The notes: generated by a model not told the origin, from the letters alone. A stretch of 35,218 nt of DNA from RGIG7378 sp964500525 (GCA_964500525.1 CAZCOE010000073.1:1-35218), one strand, 5' to 3'; shown: positions 16,375-24,363, numbered from the stretch's first letter. A program made the numbers and translations.

Positions 16375-17724
16375 ATGCACACACCCATTGCGGACTTTAT
16401 CAGCAAATACATAGACTCAGATATTAGTCGCCTGCATATGCCCGGTCACAAGGGCAAGGGCGCCTTGGGCTGCGAGAAATGGGATATCACTGAAATACAG
16501 GGTGCAGATGCCCTGTATGAGGCAAATGGGATTATCAGGCAGAGCTGTGAAAACGCCTCCGCCCTGTTTGAATCTGCCACAACCCTATATTCCACAGAAG
16601 GCTCCAGCCAGTGCATTCGGGCCATGATGTATCTGGCCATAACCAACATGGCACACCGGGGCAGACCTGTTGTGGTAGCCGCACGCAATGTACACAAGGC
16701 ATTTATCTACGCAGCAGCATTGCTGGACTTTGACGTGGTGTGGCTGTACCCCCGGCAGGGAGTACATTCTATATGTTCCTGCCCTGTAGCCGCCGAACAG
16801 GTGGAGAAAACGCTGGAGGGGCTGAATGAACCTCCCGCAGCGGTATATCTTACCAGCCCGGACTATCTGGGAGGTATGGCTGACATTTCTTCCATAGCCA
16901 AGGTATGCCACACACATGGCACCATTCTGGCAGTGGACAATGCCCACGGAGCTTATCTCAAATTCCTGCCCCGTTCCCTGCATCCCTTGGACCTGGGAGC
17001 TGACATCTGCTGTGATTCGGCCCATAAGACACTGCCTGTGCTTACAGGGGGAGCCTATCTGCATATATCCCGTACAGCCCCGGAAAGGCTGGCTCGGGGA
17101 GCCCTCAGCGCCATGGCCCTGTTTGGCTCAACAAGCCCGTCCTATCTCACTCTTGCCTCATTGGACCTGTGCAACAAGTACCTGTGGGAGGAGTACCCGG
17201 AGAAACTGGAGAATTTTGTGGAGCACCTGGAACTATTACGATCTTCTCTCAGAAACAGAGGCTGGGAAGTGGAGCATACGGACCCGCTTCGCCTCACAAT
17301 TCCCGGGCCTCAGGGAGTCTCAGGCACAGAGTTGGCAGAATTATTGAGGAAGAACAGAGTAGAGTGCGAGTATGCAGATGGTGAATATCTGGTGCTCATG
17401 CCTTCGGTTAACAATACAAACAGGGACTTGGACAGGATTGCGGATGCACTGGGATACAACGCTGCACCCCCAAGAGATGACAAAGCACCCCCTGTAGTTA
17501 TAGGCCAACAGGTCATGTCCATACGTCAGGCGGTCTTGGCTCCCCAGGAGGAAATGCCTATTGACCGTTGTTTGGGCAGAATATGCGCATCTCCCTTGGT
17601 GTCCTGCCCCCCTGCAATACCTATTTCCGTTTCAGGTGAGGTTTTGACAAGGGAAGTGTTGGACATTTACCGCCATTACGGCATTGAACATGCCCTGGTC
17701 GTCTCTGACGAACCACGGATATGA
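16375..17724 (+). CDS. Orn/Lys/Arg decarboxylase-family PLP protein, 449 aa
   Basis: Fold-type I PLP enzyme of the major-domain Orn/Lys/Arg decarboxylase family, short Gram-positive type. LHMPGHKGKG is the family's N-terminal motif. AVDNAHGAY holds the PLP-binding aspartate, and CCDSAHKTLPVLTGGAYLHI contains the Schiff-base lysine K218. The C-terminal domain is reduced. Such proteins make cadaverine, agmatine or putrescine, but substrate cannot be told here. The start is two bases after scfB, so it is co-transcribed with the SCIFF genes. It ends where the ynbB promoter begins. Confidence 0.85.
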   Translation: MHTPIADFISKYIDSDISRLHMPGHKGKGALGCEKWDITEIQGADALYEANGIIRQSCENASALFESATTLYSTEGSSQCIRAMMYLAITNMAHRGRPVVVAARNVHKAFIYAAALLDFDVVWLYPRQGVHSICSCPVAAEQVEKTLEGLNEPPAAVYLTSPDYLGGMADISSIAKVCHTHGTILAVDNAHGAYLKFLPRSLHPLDLGADICCDSAHKTLPVLTGGAYLHISRTAPERLARGALSAMALFGSTSPSYLTLASLDLCNKYLWEEYPEKLENFVEHLELLRSSLRNRGWEVEHTDPLRLTIPGPQGVSGTELAELLRKNRVECEYADGEYLVLMPSVNNTNRDLDRIADALGYNAAPPRDDKAPPVVIGQQVMSIRQAVLAPQEEMPIDRCLGRICASPLVSCPPAIPISVSGEVLTREVLDIYRHYGIEHALVVSDEPRI

Positions 17725-17730
17725 TATAAT
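17722..17730 (+). promoter_or_regulatory. Extended -10 promoter for the YnbB-like gene
   Basis: TGATATAAT: TATAAT at 17725-17730 with TGn before it, starting at the stop codon of the decarboxylase gene. No good -35 is seen. Confidence 0.5.
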
Positions 17731-17770
17731 TTGGCGAAGCCATAGACAAGAAACCACATTTGGAGCAAAC

Positions 17771-19027
17771 ATGTATTACGGATTTGACATTAGTGAGAGA
17801 GTACAGCATCTGGCAATAGAGGCTGAGCAGAATTGCGCCCCGTTTTTCAAGGAGGCAGAGCAAAATGCTATGGTCATCAGCGCCCGGGTACTCAAGGCAT
17901 TTCAGGACCAGAGAGTTTCCACTACAGACTTTTTGGAAATAACCGGCTACGGGTTTTCCGACCCGGGCAGAGAAAAACTGGAGAGACTGTACGCCCAGGT
18001 GTTTGGAGGCCAGGATGCCCTGGTCAGAGTGCAGCTAATGTCCGGCACCCATGCGTTAGCCGTCGCCTACGGTGGACTTTTAAAATATGGCGACATAATG
18101 CTCAGCATTTCCGGCCGGCCCTACGACACAATGTGCAGTATAATCGGGCTCTCCGGCGACAGCCGCAACTCCCTGATGGCCTGTGGAGTCAAATACGAGG
18201 AGATAGACCTGATTGACAGCCAATTCGACCTGCCTGCAATTGGGGAGCGGGTTTCCAAGGGTGACGTGAAGGTGGTTGCAATACAGCGCAGCAGGGGATA
18301 CTCCCATCGCAAGAGCCTGACCATCGACCAAATTGCCCAGGCGATAAAGGTTGTCAAGGAGGCAGACCCCAAGACAATTGTGCTGGTGGATAACTGTTAC
18401 GGAGATTTTACAGAGGACAGAGAGCCTACCCATGTTGGCGCAGATGTAATTGTGGGCTCCATGATGAAGAACCTGGGTGCAGGGGTTGCGGTTACCGGAG
18501 CATACTGTGTAGGCAACCGTGATGTGATCAATGACATTGCGGAGAGGTTGACAGCCCCCTGCGTAGGCAAGGACCTAGGCGCCAACCTGAACCAGCTGGC
18601 CAGCTTCTACAAGGGCATATTCTTGGCACCATCTACAGTATGTGCATCCCTCAAGACCCAGATATTCGCCGCCAGAATGCTGGAACTGGCAGGATTCAGC
18701 GGCGTCAGCCCCAAATACGACGAGAAGAGAACAGATATAGTACAGACTATGGACCTGGAAACAGCGGATAACCTGGTGAAGTTCTGCTGCGGCATACAGC
18801 ATGCATCTCCCGTGGACTCATATGTTACACCGGAGGCAGGCCCCATGCCCGGGTACCCCCACGACGAGGTTATGGCCAGTGGCACCTTCGTTACAGGAGC
18901 AACCTCCGAACTATCCTGCGACGGGCCTATTTGTCCTCCATATACAGCATATATGCAGGGCGGGCTGACCTACGAATACGGCAAGCTGGGCATAATGCTG
19001 GCCATAGACGAAATGCTGCGAGGATAA
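17771..19027 (+). CDS. YnbB-like PLP-dependent protein (methionine gamma-lyase family, 'aluminium resistance'), 418 aa
   Basis: COG4100-type fold-I PLP enzyme, annotated variously as aluminium resistance protein or methionine gamma-lyase family. The N-terminus (MYYGFDISERVQHLA), the helix VISARVLKAFQDQRVS and the SGTHALAVA loop are typical. VDNCYGDFTE contains the PLP aspartate and VGSMMKNLGAG the lysine K233. AGPMPGYPHDEVMASGTFV near the end is conserved. Upstream in-frame starts (17684) overlap the previous gene and lack a ribosome binding site; ATG 17771 has GGAG at 17762. True reaction is not established. It is four bases from the SDR gene, implying co-transcription. Confidence 0.85.
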   Translation: MYYGFDISERVQHLAIEAEQNCAPFFKEAEQNAMVISARVLKAFQDQRVSTTDFLEITGYGFSDPGREKLERLYAQVFGGQDALVRVQLMSGTHALAVAYGGLLKYGDIMLSISGRPYDTMCSIIGLSGDSRNSLMACGVKYEEIDLIDSQFDLPAIGERVSKGDVKVVAIQRSRGYSHRKSLTIDQIAQAIKVVKEADPKTIVLVDNCYGDFTEDREPTHVGADVIVGSMMKNLGAGVAVTGAYCVGNRDVINDIAERLTAPCVGKDLGANLNQLASFYKGIFLAPSTVCASLKTQIFAARMLELAGFSGVSPKYDEKRTDIVQTMDLETADNLVKFCCGIQHASPVDSYVTPEAGPMPGYPHDEVMASGTFVTGATSELSCDGPICPPYTAYMQGGLTYEYGKLGIMLAIDEMLRG

Positions 19028-19031
19028 TAAG

Positions 19032-19757
19032 ATGGCAGTTAAGACAGTATTGATTACAGGAGCATCCAGAGGCATTGGCGCCGCTATGGCACAGGAATTC
19101 GCCCAGGCAGGGTATGTGGTAGGACTCAACTACAATTGTTCCGGGGAGCGGGCCATGAAGATCGCCGAACAGTACCCCAATCAGGTGGTTTTGCTTAAGG
19201 GAGACGTGTCTGATCCTAAGCAGGTGTCACATATGGTAGAACGGTTTGTGGAAAGCTGCGGCCATATAGACGTGTTGGTATGCAACGCAGGTGTGGCGCA
19301 TATCGGACTGTTGTCCCACATGACTGACAGCCAGTGGAACACATTGTTGGGTACGAATCTCAGCGGAACATTCTACGCCTGCAGAGACGTAATTCCTCAT
19401 ATGGTGCACAGGCATAGTGGATCCATAATAACAGTTTCATCCATGTGGGGGCAGGAGGGTGCCTCCTGTGAGGCTGCCTATTCTGCAACAAAGGCTGGAA
19501 TCATAGGACTCACCAAGGCCCTGTCTAAGGAACTGGGACCATCGGGAATCAGAGTGAATTGCATTGCTCCCGGCATGATTGACACGGAGATGAACGCCGA
19601 ACTCACCGAGGAAGATGTAGCAGCCATAGCAGAGGAGACGCCTCTGGGTCGCATTGGGACACCTGCTGAGGTGGCCAAGGTATGTCTGTTCCTGGCATCT
19701 GAGGATGCGTCCTATGTGACAGGCCAGGTTGTTGGAGTGAACGGGGGAATCTGTTAA
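19032..19757 (+). CDS. Short-chain dehydrogenase/reductase (FabG/YmfI-like), 241 aa
   Basis: Classical SDR. TGASRGIG near residue 9 binds NAD(P), VCNAGVAH is the NNAG-like motif, the serine lies in TVSSMW, and YSATKAG carries Y150 and K154. PGMIDTEMN follows. Either a 3-oxoacyl-ACP reductase homologue or a YmfI-type 5-aminopentanone reductase (EF-P modification) would fit; sequence reading cannot separate these. ATG follows the YnbB stop by four bases. Repeat locus D begins three bases after the stop. Confidence 0.85.
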   Translation: MAVKTVLITGASRGIGAAMAQEFAQAGYVVGLNYNCSGERAMKIAEQYPNQVVLLKGDVSDPKQVSHMVERFVESCGHIDVLVCNAGVAHIGLLSHMTDSQWNTLLGTNLSGTFYACRDVIPHMVHRHSGSIITVSSMWGQEGASCEAAYSATKAGIIGLTKALSKELGPSGIRVNCIAPGMIDTEMNAELTEEDVAAIAEETPLGRIGTPAEVAKVCLFLASEDASYVTGQVVGVNGGIC

Positions 19758-19760
19758 TTC

Positions 19761-20004
19761 AGTGAAGAGTGAAGAGTGAATAGTGAATAGTTCTGGTCCC
19801 TATGATCCCATGGTCTATATGCGAGGCAAAGCCTCCCAGTGAAGAGTGTAGAGTGATGAGTGAAGAACTCCGGTGGCCATGTTCCAGAGATCGAATGATG
19901 AAGCGGGGCACGGGCGAGGCAAAGCCTCCCAGTGAAGAGTGTAGAGTGTAGAGTGTAGAGTGAAGAACTCCGGTGGCCATGTTCCAGAGATCGAATGATG
20001 AAGC
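19761..20004 (+). repeat. Composite repeat locus D1: three tandem units in forward orientation
   Basis: Heptad tracts start at 19761, 19838 and 19931. The second and third units are near-identical over about 80 bases (GGTGGCCATG, TTCCAGAGATCG, AATGATGAAGC) but contain four and five heptads respectively. Units two and three are each preceded by GAGGC-AAA-GCCTC. No gene is present. Confidence 0.9.
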
Positions 20005-20042
20005 AGTAGAGTGTTCCTATGCCCTTTAAAAAAGCGTAATAT

Positions 20043-20074
20043 AGAAAGAGGATTCCCTGGGGAATCCTCTTTCT
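20043..20074. terminator. Long perfect hairpin at the centre of locus D
   Basis: AGAAAGAGGATTCCC (20043-20057) and GGGAATCCTCTTTCT (20060-20074) are exact reverse complements with a two-base centre. It sits between the convergent SDR and pepF genes. No clean T-run follows on either strand, so a bidirectional terminator is plausible but not certain. Confidence 0.6.
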
Positions 20075-20105
20075 GCTTAATCCAGCGTAGAATCATGGTG
20101 TCCTT

Positions 20106-20540
20106 CACGAAACTTGTCAAGTTTTTTGGCCCGACCGAAGAGTGAAAACGATATAACCGCCCATGGGAGCATAGCTACCGCTTCGGGTTCTTAGGGCAAC
20201 GCTTCGCCATTCGACCTCTGGAACATAGGGGCCACAACTTTTCACTCATCAATTTTAACTTTTCACTGGGAGGCTTTGCCTCGCCCGTGCTCCGCTTCCA
20301 AATCGAGCATGGGAGCATGGCGTCCTCAACCCTTCACTCATCACTTTTCACTATTCACTGCGAAGCAAAGCTTCGCCGTGAGCGGCGCCTTTTCCCGGTA
20401 CTTTTGGGCGGTCAAAAGTACCGTCGACGAAACTTGTCAAATCGTTTAGACAAATCGAAGAGTGAATAATCGAGCATGGGAGCAAGGGGACCAGAACTCT
20501 TCACTCATCACTATTCACTCTTCACTCTAAACTATTCACT
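20106..20540 (-). repeat. Composite repeat locus D2: three units in inverted orientation
   Basis: Heptad tracts read CACT-wards at about 20235-20270, 20330-20360 and 20498-20540. Hairpins are GGGAGGC-TTT-GCCTCGC (one mismatch) and GCGAAGC-AAA-GCTTCGC. A perfect 11-bp inverted repeat CGGTACTTTTG/CAAAAGTACCG lies at 20396-20423. AAACTTGTCAAGTTT at 20108-20122 matches the palindrome in locus B. The last CACT tract overlaps the pepF stop codon. No gene is present. Confidence 0.88.
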
Positions 20541-22344
20541 TGGAAATTTCAGCAGTCAGCTCCTCCAACATATCCAGCATCTCAGCGAACTTGTCACAGG
20601 TTGCCTGGACAGGAGCGGGAGAAGTCATATCTACACCGGCAGCCTTGAGTATGTTGAGGGAGTAGTCGGAGCATCCGGCGCTGAGGAAACCAAAGTACTT
20701 GTCCAGAGCAGGCTGTCCCTCTGCCAGAATTCCACTGGCCAATGCGTTGGCTGCTGAGAATCCTGTGGCATACTTGTATACATAGAAGTTGCGGTAGAAG
20801 TGGGGAATCCTGGACCACTCGTACTTGATCTTCTCATCCACCACTATATCATCACCGAAGTACAGTTTGTTCAGGTCGTAGTACATCTGGTTAAGGGCCT
20901 CGGCAGTCAGGGGCTGACCATTTTCGACCATCTGATGTGCGTTGCGCTCAAACTCAGCAAACATGGTCTGACGGAAGAGAGTACCTCTGCACTCCTCCAG
21001 GAAGTGGTTAATCAGGAAGGCCTTGTCCCTCTTGTCGGTGGTCTTGTTAATCATATCTGTGAGCAGCAGTACCTCGTTAACTGTGGAGGCGACCTCGGCC
21101 ACAAACAGGGTGTAGCTGGAGTAGATGTAGGGCTGGGTATTATTTGTCTTGTAGGTATGCATAGAATGACCCAGCTCGTGGGCTATGGTGCATACGTCGT
21201 TAATGGAACCCTGGTAGTTGAGACATACATATGGATGTGTGCCGTAGGCTCCCCAGGAATATGCTCCGGAACGCTTGCCCACATTCTCGTATACGTCAAT
21301 CCATCCGTTGCTATAGGCCTCCTTGAGCAGGTTGCCGTAGTCCTCACCCAGAACAGCCAGTCCGTCCAGAACCATCTGCTGAGCCTTCTCATACGGGATA
21401 TTCTTGATATCACTGGTAACCAGAGGAGTGTACAGGTCGTACATGTGCAGCTCGTCCACCCCCAGCAATTTCTTGCGCAGTGCAATGTAGCGGTGGAAGG
21501 TGGGCAGATTCTTGTGAATGGTTTCAATCAGGTTGTTGTAAACGTCTGTAGAAATGTTATCTCCGTACAGAGCTGCCTCCAGGGCGCTGCTATAGCTGCG
21601 AATCCGTGCGTCATTCACATGGTTCTTGCACTCGTAGCCATATATGGTAGCAAATGTGTCTATGTACTGTCCGTAGGTGTCGTACATCTTGTTGAATGCC
21701 TCTTCACGGACTCTGCGACAGTCACTCTCCAGGAAGGAAGTGTATCTGCCCTGAGAAAGCTGAACCTGCTGTCCATCCTCGTTGGTAATGGTGGGGAAGG
21801 GCATGTTTGTGTTGGTGAATACAGTGAATATCTCTGAGGGGGCGTCTGTAGCCTCAGCCATAGCAGCGAGGACAGTCTCCTGCTCCTTTGAGAGAACGTG
21901 AGCCTTGGTGCGCAGAATGTACTCCATGTACTTGTGGAACATCTTGAGAGGCTGGAACTCCATGTATTCAGCCAGTTTGTCATCGGGGATTGCAATAAGC
22001 TCAGGTGTGAAGAATGCCAGCTTTGACATGGCGTCGCTCATGGCAGCCATGCACTTGGCACTCATGGCCTGGTAGTTGGTAACAGACCCGTCCTCGTCTC
22101 TGTGCATGCGGGCATAGCAAAACACCTTGCTAATAATCTGGTCCATATCCTCAACGAGAGTTACACACTTGTACAGAGTCTCTGCACTGTCTGACAGGTG
22201 GCCCTTGTAGCCGGCAATCTCAGTAGCCATTTCAGGTATCTTGGCAATATCTGCCTCAGCCAATTGGTCTGTGGCGTAGAGATCCTCCAGATGCCATTTG
22301 TATTTGTCTTCAATTTCACAACGCTTTAAAACTTCGCCTGCCAT
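20536..22344 (-). CDS. pepF: Oligoendopeptidase F, M3 metallopeptidase, 602 aa
   Basis: Cytoplasmic zinc peptidase that degrades oligopeptides of about 7-17 residues. The zinc motif HELGH is at residues 389-393, inside TIAHELGHSMHTYKT, with the third ligand glutamate in AEVASTVNE about 25 residues later. SWGAYGTHPYVCLNYQG and RQTMFAEFE are conserved PepF blocks, and the YATGFSAANALA segment closes the active site. Length is typical. RBS TAGGAGG is strong and a -35/-10 pair lies upstream. The TGA stop comes from the first AGTGA of the adjacent repeat. Confidence 0.95.
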   Translation of the reverse strand: MAGEVLKRCEIEDKYKWHLEDLYATDQLAEADIAKIPEMATEIAGYKGHLSDSAETLYKCVTLVEDMDQIISKVFCYARMHRDEDGSVTNYQAMSAKCMAAMSDAMSKLAFFTPELIAIPDDKLAEYMEFQPLKMFHKYMEYILRTKAHVLSKEQETVLAAMAEATDAPSEIFTVFTNTNMPFPTITNEDGQQVQLSQGRYTSFLESDCRRVREEAFNKMYDTYGQYIDTFATIYGYECKNHVNDARIRSYSSALEAALYGDNISTDVYNNLIETIHKNLPTFHRYIALRKKLLGVDELHMYDLYTPLVTSDIKNIPYEKAQQMVLDGLAVLGEDYGNLLKEAYSNGWIDVYENVGKRSGAYSWGAYGTHPYVCLNYQGSINDVCTIAHELGHSMHTYKTNNTQPYIYSSYTLFVAEVASTVNEVLLLTDMINKTTDKRDKAFLINHFLEECRGTLFRQTMFAEFERNAHQMVENGQPLTAEALNQMYYDLNKLYFGDDIVVDEKIKYEWSRIPHFYRNFYVYKYATGFSAANALASGILAEGQPALDKYFGFLSAGCSDYSLNILKAAGVDMTSPAPVQATCDKFAEMLDMLEELTAEISK

Positions 22345-22373
22345 AGGTGCCTCCTAAACAAATTTATCCGTTA

Positions 22374-22402
22374 ATTATATATCTCAACGAGTGCTTAGTA
22401 AA
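22374..22402 (-). promoter_or_regulatory. pepF promoter
   Basis: On the minus strand, TTTACT (22402-22397) and TATAAT (22379-22374) are 17 bases apart, about 30 bases before the pepF ATG and just past the sanA-like stop. Confidence 0.7.
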
Positions 22403-22414
22403 CCCTGCGCTGCA

Positions 22415-23125
22415 TTAGTGGGTGATAACGCCGCTGCCGCTCAGGTCGATGGGATCTCCCAAAAGTGTGGGCTCAGGCCAGATAATGCAATATCCAAAGT
22501 CCTTGATCCGGGCAGCAAACTCCCGACAGTTGTAGTACATCTGACCTGCGTACTCTCTGGTCTCTGAGGGAACGCCATATACCTCCATGCCCAGCATGTC
22601 GCCTATATACATGGCTCTATATAGGTGATAGGTCTGAGTGCAGATAATAACCTTATCGGCACCATAGATGTACTTGGCCCTGTACAGGGACTCATAGGTG
22701 GAAAAACCTGCATGATCCAGGAAAACATTCTCTGCAGGAACCCCATTGTCCACTGCATATTGCAGCATAACTCCAACCTCATTGTAGTACTGGGTCCCGT
22801 GGTCGCCGCTCATCAGCATTTTAGGGGCTGCTCCGCCCTTATACAGAGAAATACCGCAATCAAGACGATCCTGCAGCATGGGACTGGGAGTATCACCATT
22901 GGAGACTGCTGCTCCCAGTACGATAATGCAGTCTGCATCTTTCTCCATGGCCTCCTGGGGAGTGAGGATATGAAAAGATTCCCGGGCGCACACATATATG
23001 TTAATAGCACAAAGACTAAGGACAAAAGTCAGCACACAAATAGCCAGAACCTGTATAACCCTGAGGAAAAAGTGCAATATTCGCTTCCACAGCTTAACCG
23101 GGGCCTTGGGTGATTTTCCTTCCAT
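22415..23125 (-). CDS. SanA/YdcF-like DUF218 membrane-anchored protein (paralogue 2), 236 aa
   Basis: Second DUF218 copy in the window. A basic N-terminus (KLWKRILHFFLR) precedes one membrane segment at about residues 17-40. The domain has DCIIVLGAAVSNGD, LLMSGDHG-type KMLMSGDHG, DHAGFSTYES and TQTYHLYRA, matching paralogue 1 at 2975-3652 nearly block for block. RBS GGAGGAAGG precedes ATG, and TGGTATATT is a possible extended -10. It lies upstream of pepF in the same direction but pepF has its own promoter. Divergent from the Tad operon. An envelope-integrity role is known only by family. Confidence 0.85.
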   Translation of the reverse strand: MEGKSPKAPVKLWKRILHFFLRVIQVLAICVLTFVLSLCAINIYVCARESFHILTPQEAMEKDADCIIVLGAAVSNGDTPSPMLQDRLDCGISLYKGGAAPKMLMSGDHGTQYYNEVGVMLQYAVDNGVPAENVFLDHAGFSTYESLYRAKYIYGADKVIICTQTYHLYRAMYIGDMLGMEVYGVPSETREYAGQMYYNCREFAARIKDFGYCIIWPEPTLLGDPIDLSGSGVITH

Positions 23126-23230
23126 AAATACCTTCCTCCAATTTCACTTAATATACCACGTACCATGGATAAAACATAGACCGAGTTACCCACAAAATTC
23201 CGAAGGGAGTCGGCAAATACCGACGAGGTT

Positions 23231-23377
23231 TTGAAATGTTTGAATTTGTCGGAATTTTCTTATGAGATAGACGAATCAAGGCTTTTGGCAGTTCGTGATA
23301 ATTTTCCCAGTTTGCCCGGAATTACAATTTCACCAGCATCGATCGATCAGCTTTTGAAAGGAGAACTACAGTGTTAA
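23231..23377 (+). CDS. Possible small leader ORF before tadZ, 48 aa
   Basis: An open frame with TTG start (TTGAAATGTTTG) overlaps the tadZ GTG by seven bases. It reads LKCLNLSEFSYEIDESRLLA, then VRDNFPSLPG, and ends LLKGELQC. The frame stays open upstream to a TAG near 23181 without an ATG. There is no strong ribosome binding site and no recognised family. It may be the tail of a decayed gene or simply the untranslated leader of the tad operon. The rest of 23126-23370 shows no other feature. Confidence 0.25.
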   Translation: MKCLNLSEFSYEIDESRLLAVRDNFPSLPGITISPASIDQLLKGELQC

Positions 23378-24363
23378 GTGTATTGACAGCTTTTGGAAAC
23401 CAACAGATACAGGACACCCTCAAGGCAGAACTGTCCAAGAGAGACGTGACATTTCCGGAGCAGGATTTCGGATGGCAAGGAGAGATTATTACAGCGGCCT
23501 ATACCGTTCCTGCAGTGGATGTGGTCATGGTGTATTCAGGAATAAATGGTAATTTGTCTACAGAGGCCTTTGTTCGGAGTCTTGTTTCTAATACCACAGG
23601 TGAGATTATTTTGATCCACGACGAGACCGGGGAGGAGTTCGTTCAGTTTTGCAGTCAGTTTGGCATCGAGAGAGTATTCGAAAACGGCAAGGTCACCATA
23701 AGTGGCCTGGCAGACGAACTGTGCAAGATGTCTACCAATGTGAAGTATTCTACTGAGCCGGTTCATAACCCGGTGTTGAGAGTCGCCGAGACCGAGCAAT
23801 TGACTAAGTTAACCAAAACTATAGGGGTTATGGGAGTCAGAGCCGGAGCGGGGGCAACCACGGCAGTACGGGATCTGGTAATTGCCATCAAGGAGATGGG
23901 TTTCGAGAAAATGGCAGTTGTATGCACCGACAGGACGGGAGATCTGTCACAGGCGGATTTGCCCAAGGATGTAGCGCTTTTTTCAGCAGGAGAGTTAACA
24001 TCAGCCATTTCATCCAGAGAGTACGAGTTCGTAGTGGTGGACTACGGTGGATATGCGGAATTCTTCAAGGGAGTGCCCAAGAGGGATGCCGGAACCGAGG
24101 CCAGAGAACTATTGGGTGAGTACTTGAGGTCCGACCTGTGTCTGCTTGTGTCCGGGGGAGAACCCTGGGAAATCGAGAATCTGAGAACCTTGCTGAGGAT
24201 GGGTACTGTTGCGGATACGTTCAAGAATGCCAGAGTGCTGGTGCGCCAGGGAAGTAAAGGGGCCGTGTCCTTGAGGGGATTGGGAACCAAATTCAGCCCT
24301 GAGGCCTACAGCCGGGAAACATTAGCCGGAATTATCAAGAGATCATTTGGAGGTGCGGTTTGA
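23371..24363 (+). CDS. tadZ: TadZ/CpaE-like pilus localisation ATPase, 330 aa
   Basis: MinD/ParA-like protein that positions the Tad machine, with an N-terminal receiver-like domain (to about residue 125) and a C-terminal P-loop domain. The P-loop at 155-164 reads GVRAGAGATT: both the signature lysine and the KT lysine of canonical MinD are missing, which is often seen in TadZ and suggests weak or no ATP hydrolysis. FVVVDYGGYAEF is the Walker B-like strand. GTG start with AAAGGAG upstream. The stop overlaps the cpaB start (TTGA). First gene of the Tad operon. Confidence 0.75.
   Translation: MLSVLTAFGNQQIQDTLKAELSKRDVTFPEQDFGWQGEIITAAYTVPAVDVVMVYSGINGNLSTEAFVRSLVSNTTGEIILIHDETGEEFVQFCSQFGIERVFENGKVTISGLADELCKMSTNVKYSTEPVHNPVLRVAETEQLTKLTKTIGVMGVRAGAGATTAVRDLVIAIKEMGFEKMAVVCTDRTGDLSQADLPKDVALFSAGELTSAISSREYEFVVVDYGGYAEFFKGVPKRDAGTEARELLGEYLRSDLCLLVSGGEPWEIENLRTLLRMGTVADTFKNARVLVRQGSKGAVSLRGLGTKFSPEAYSRETLAGIIKRSFGGAV

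Noticed and set aside
19759..20120. Minus-strand frames in the repeat array (73 and 101 codons)
   Set aside because: Their repetitive Leu/His/Ser/Thr sequences are translations of the heptad tract.
7732..20540. CRISPR array
   Set aside because: Repeat units are degenerate heptads with no regular spacers, and no cas gene is present.
20800..21837. 345-codon plus-strand frame
   Set aside because: It is antisense to pepF, whose full-length family motifs including HELGH are on the minus strand.
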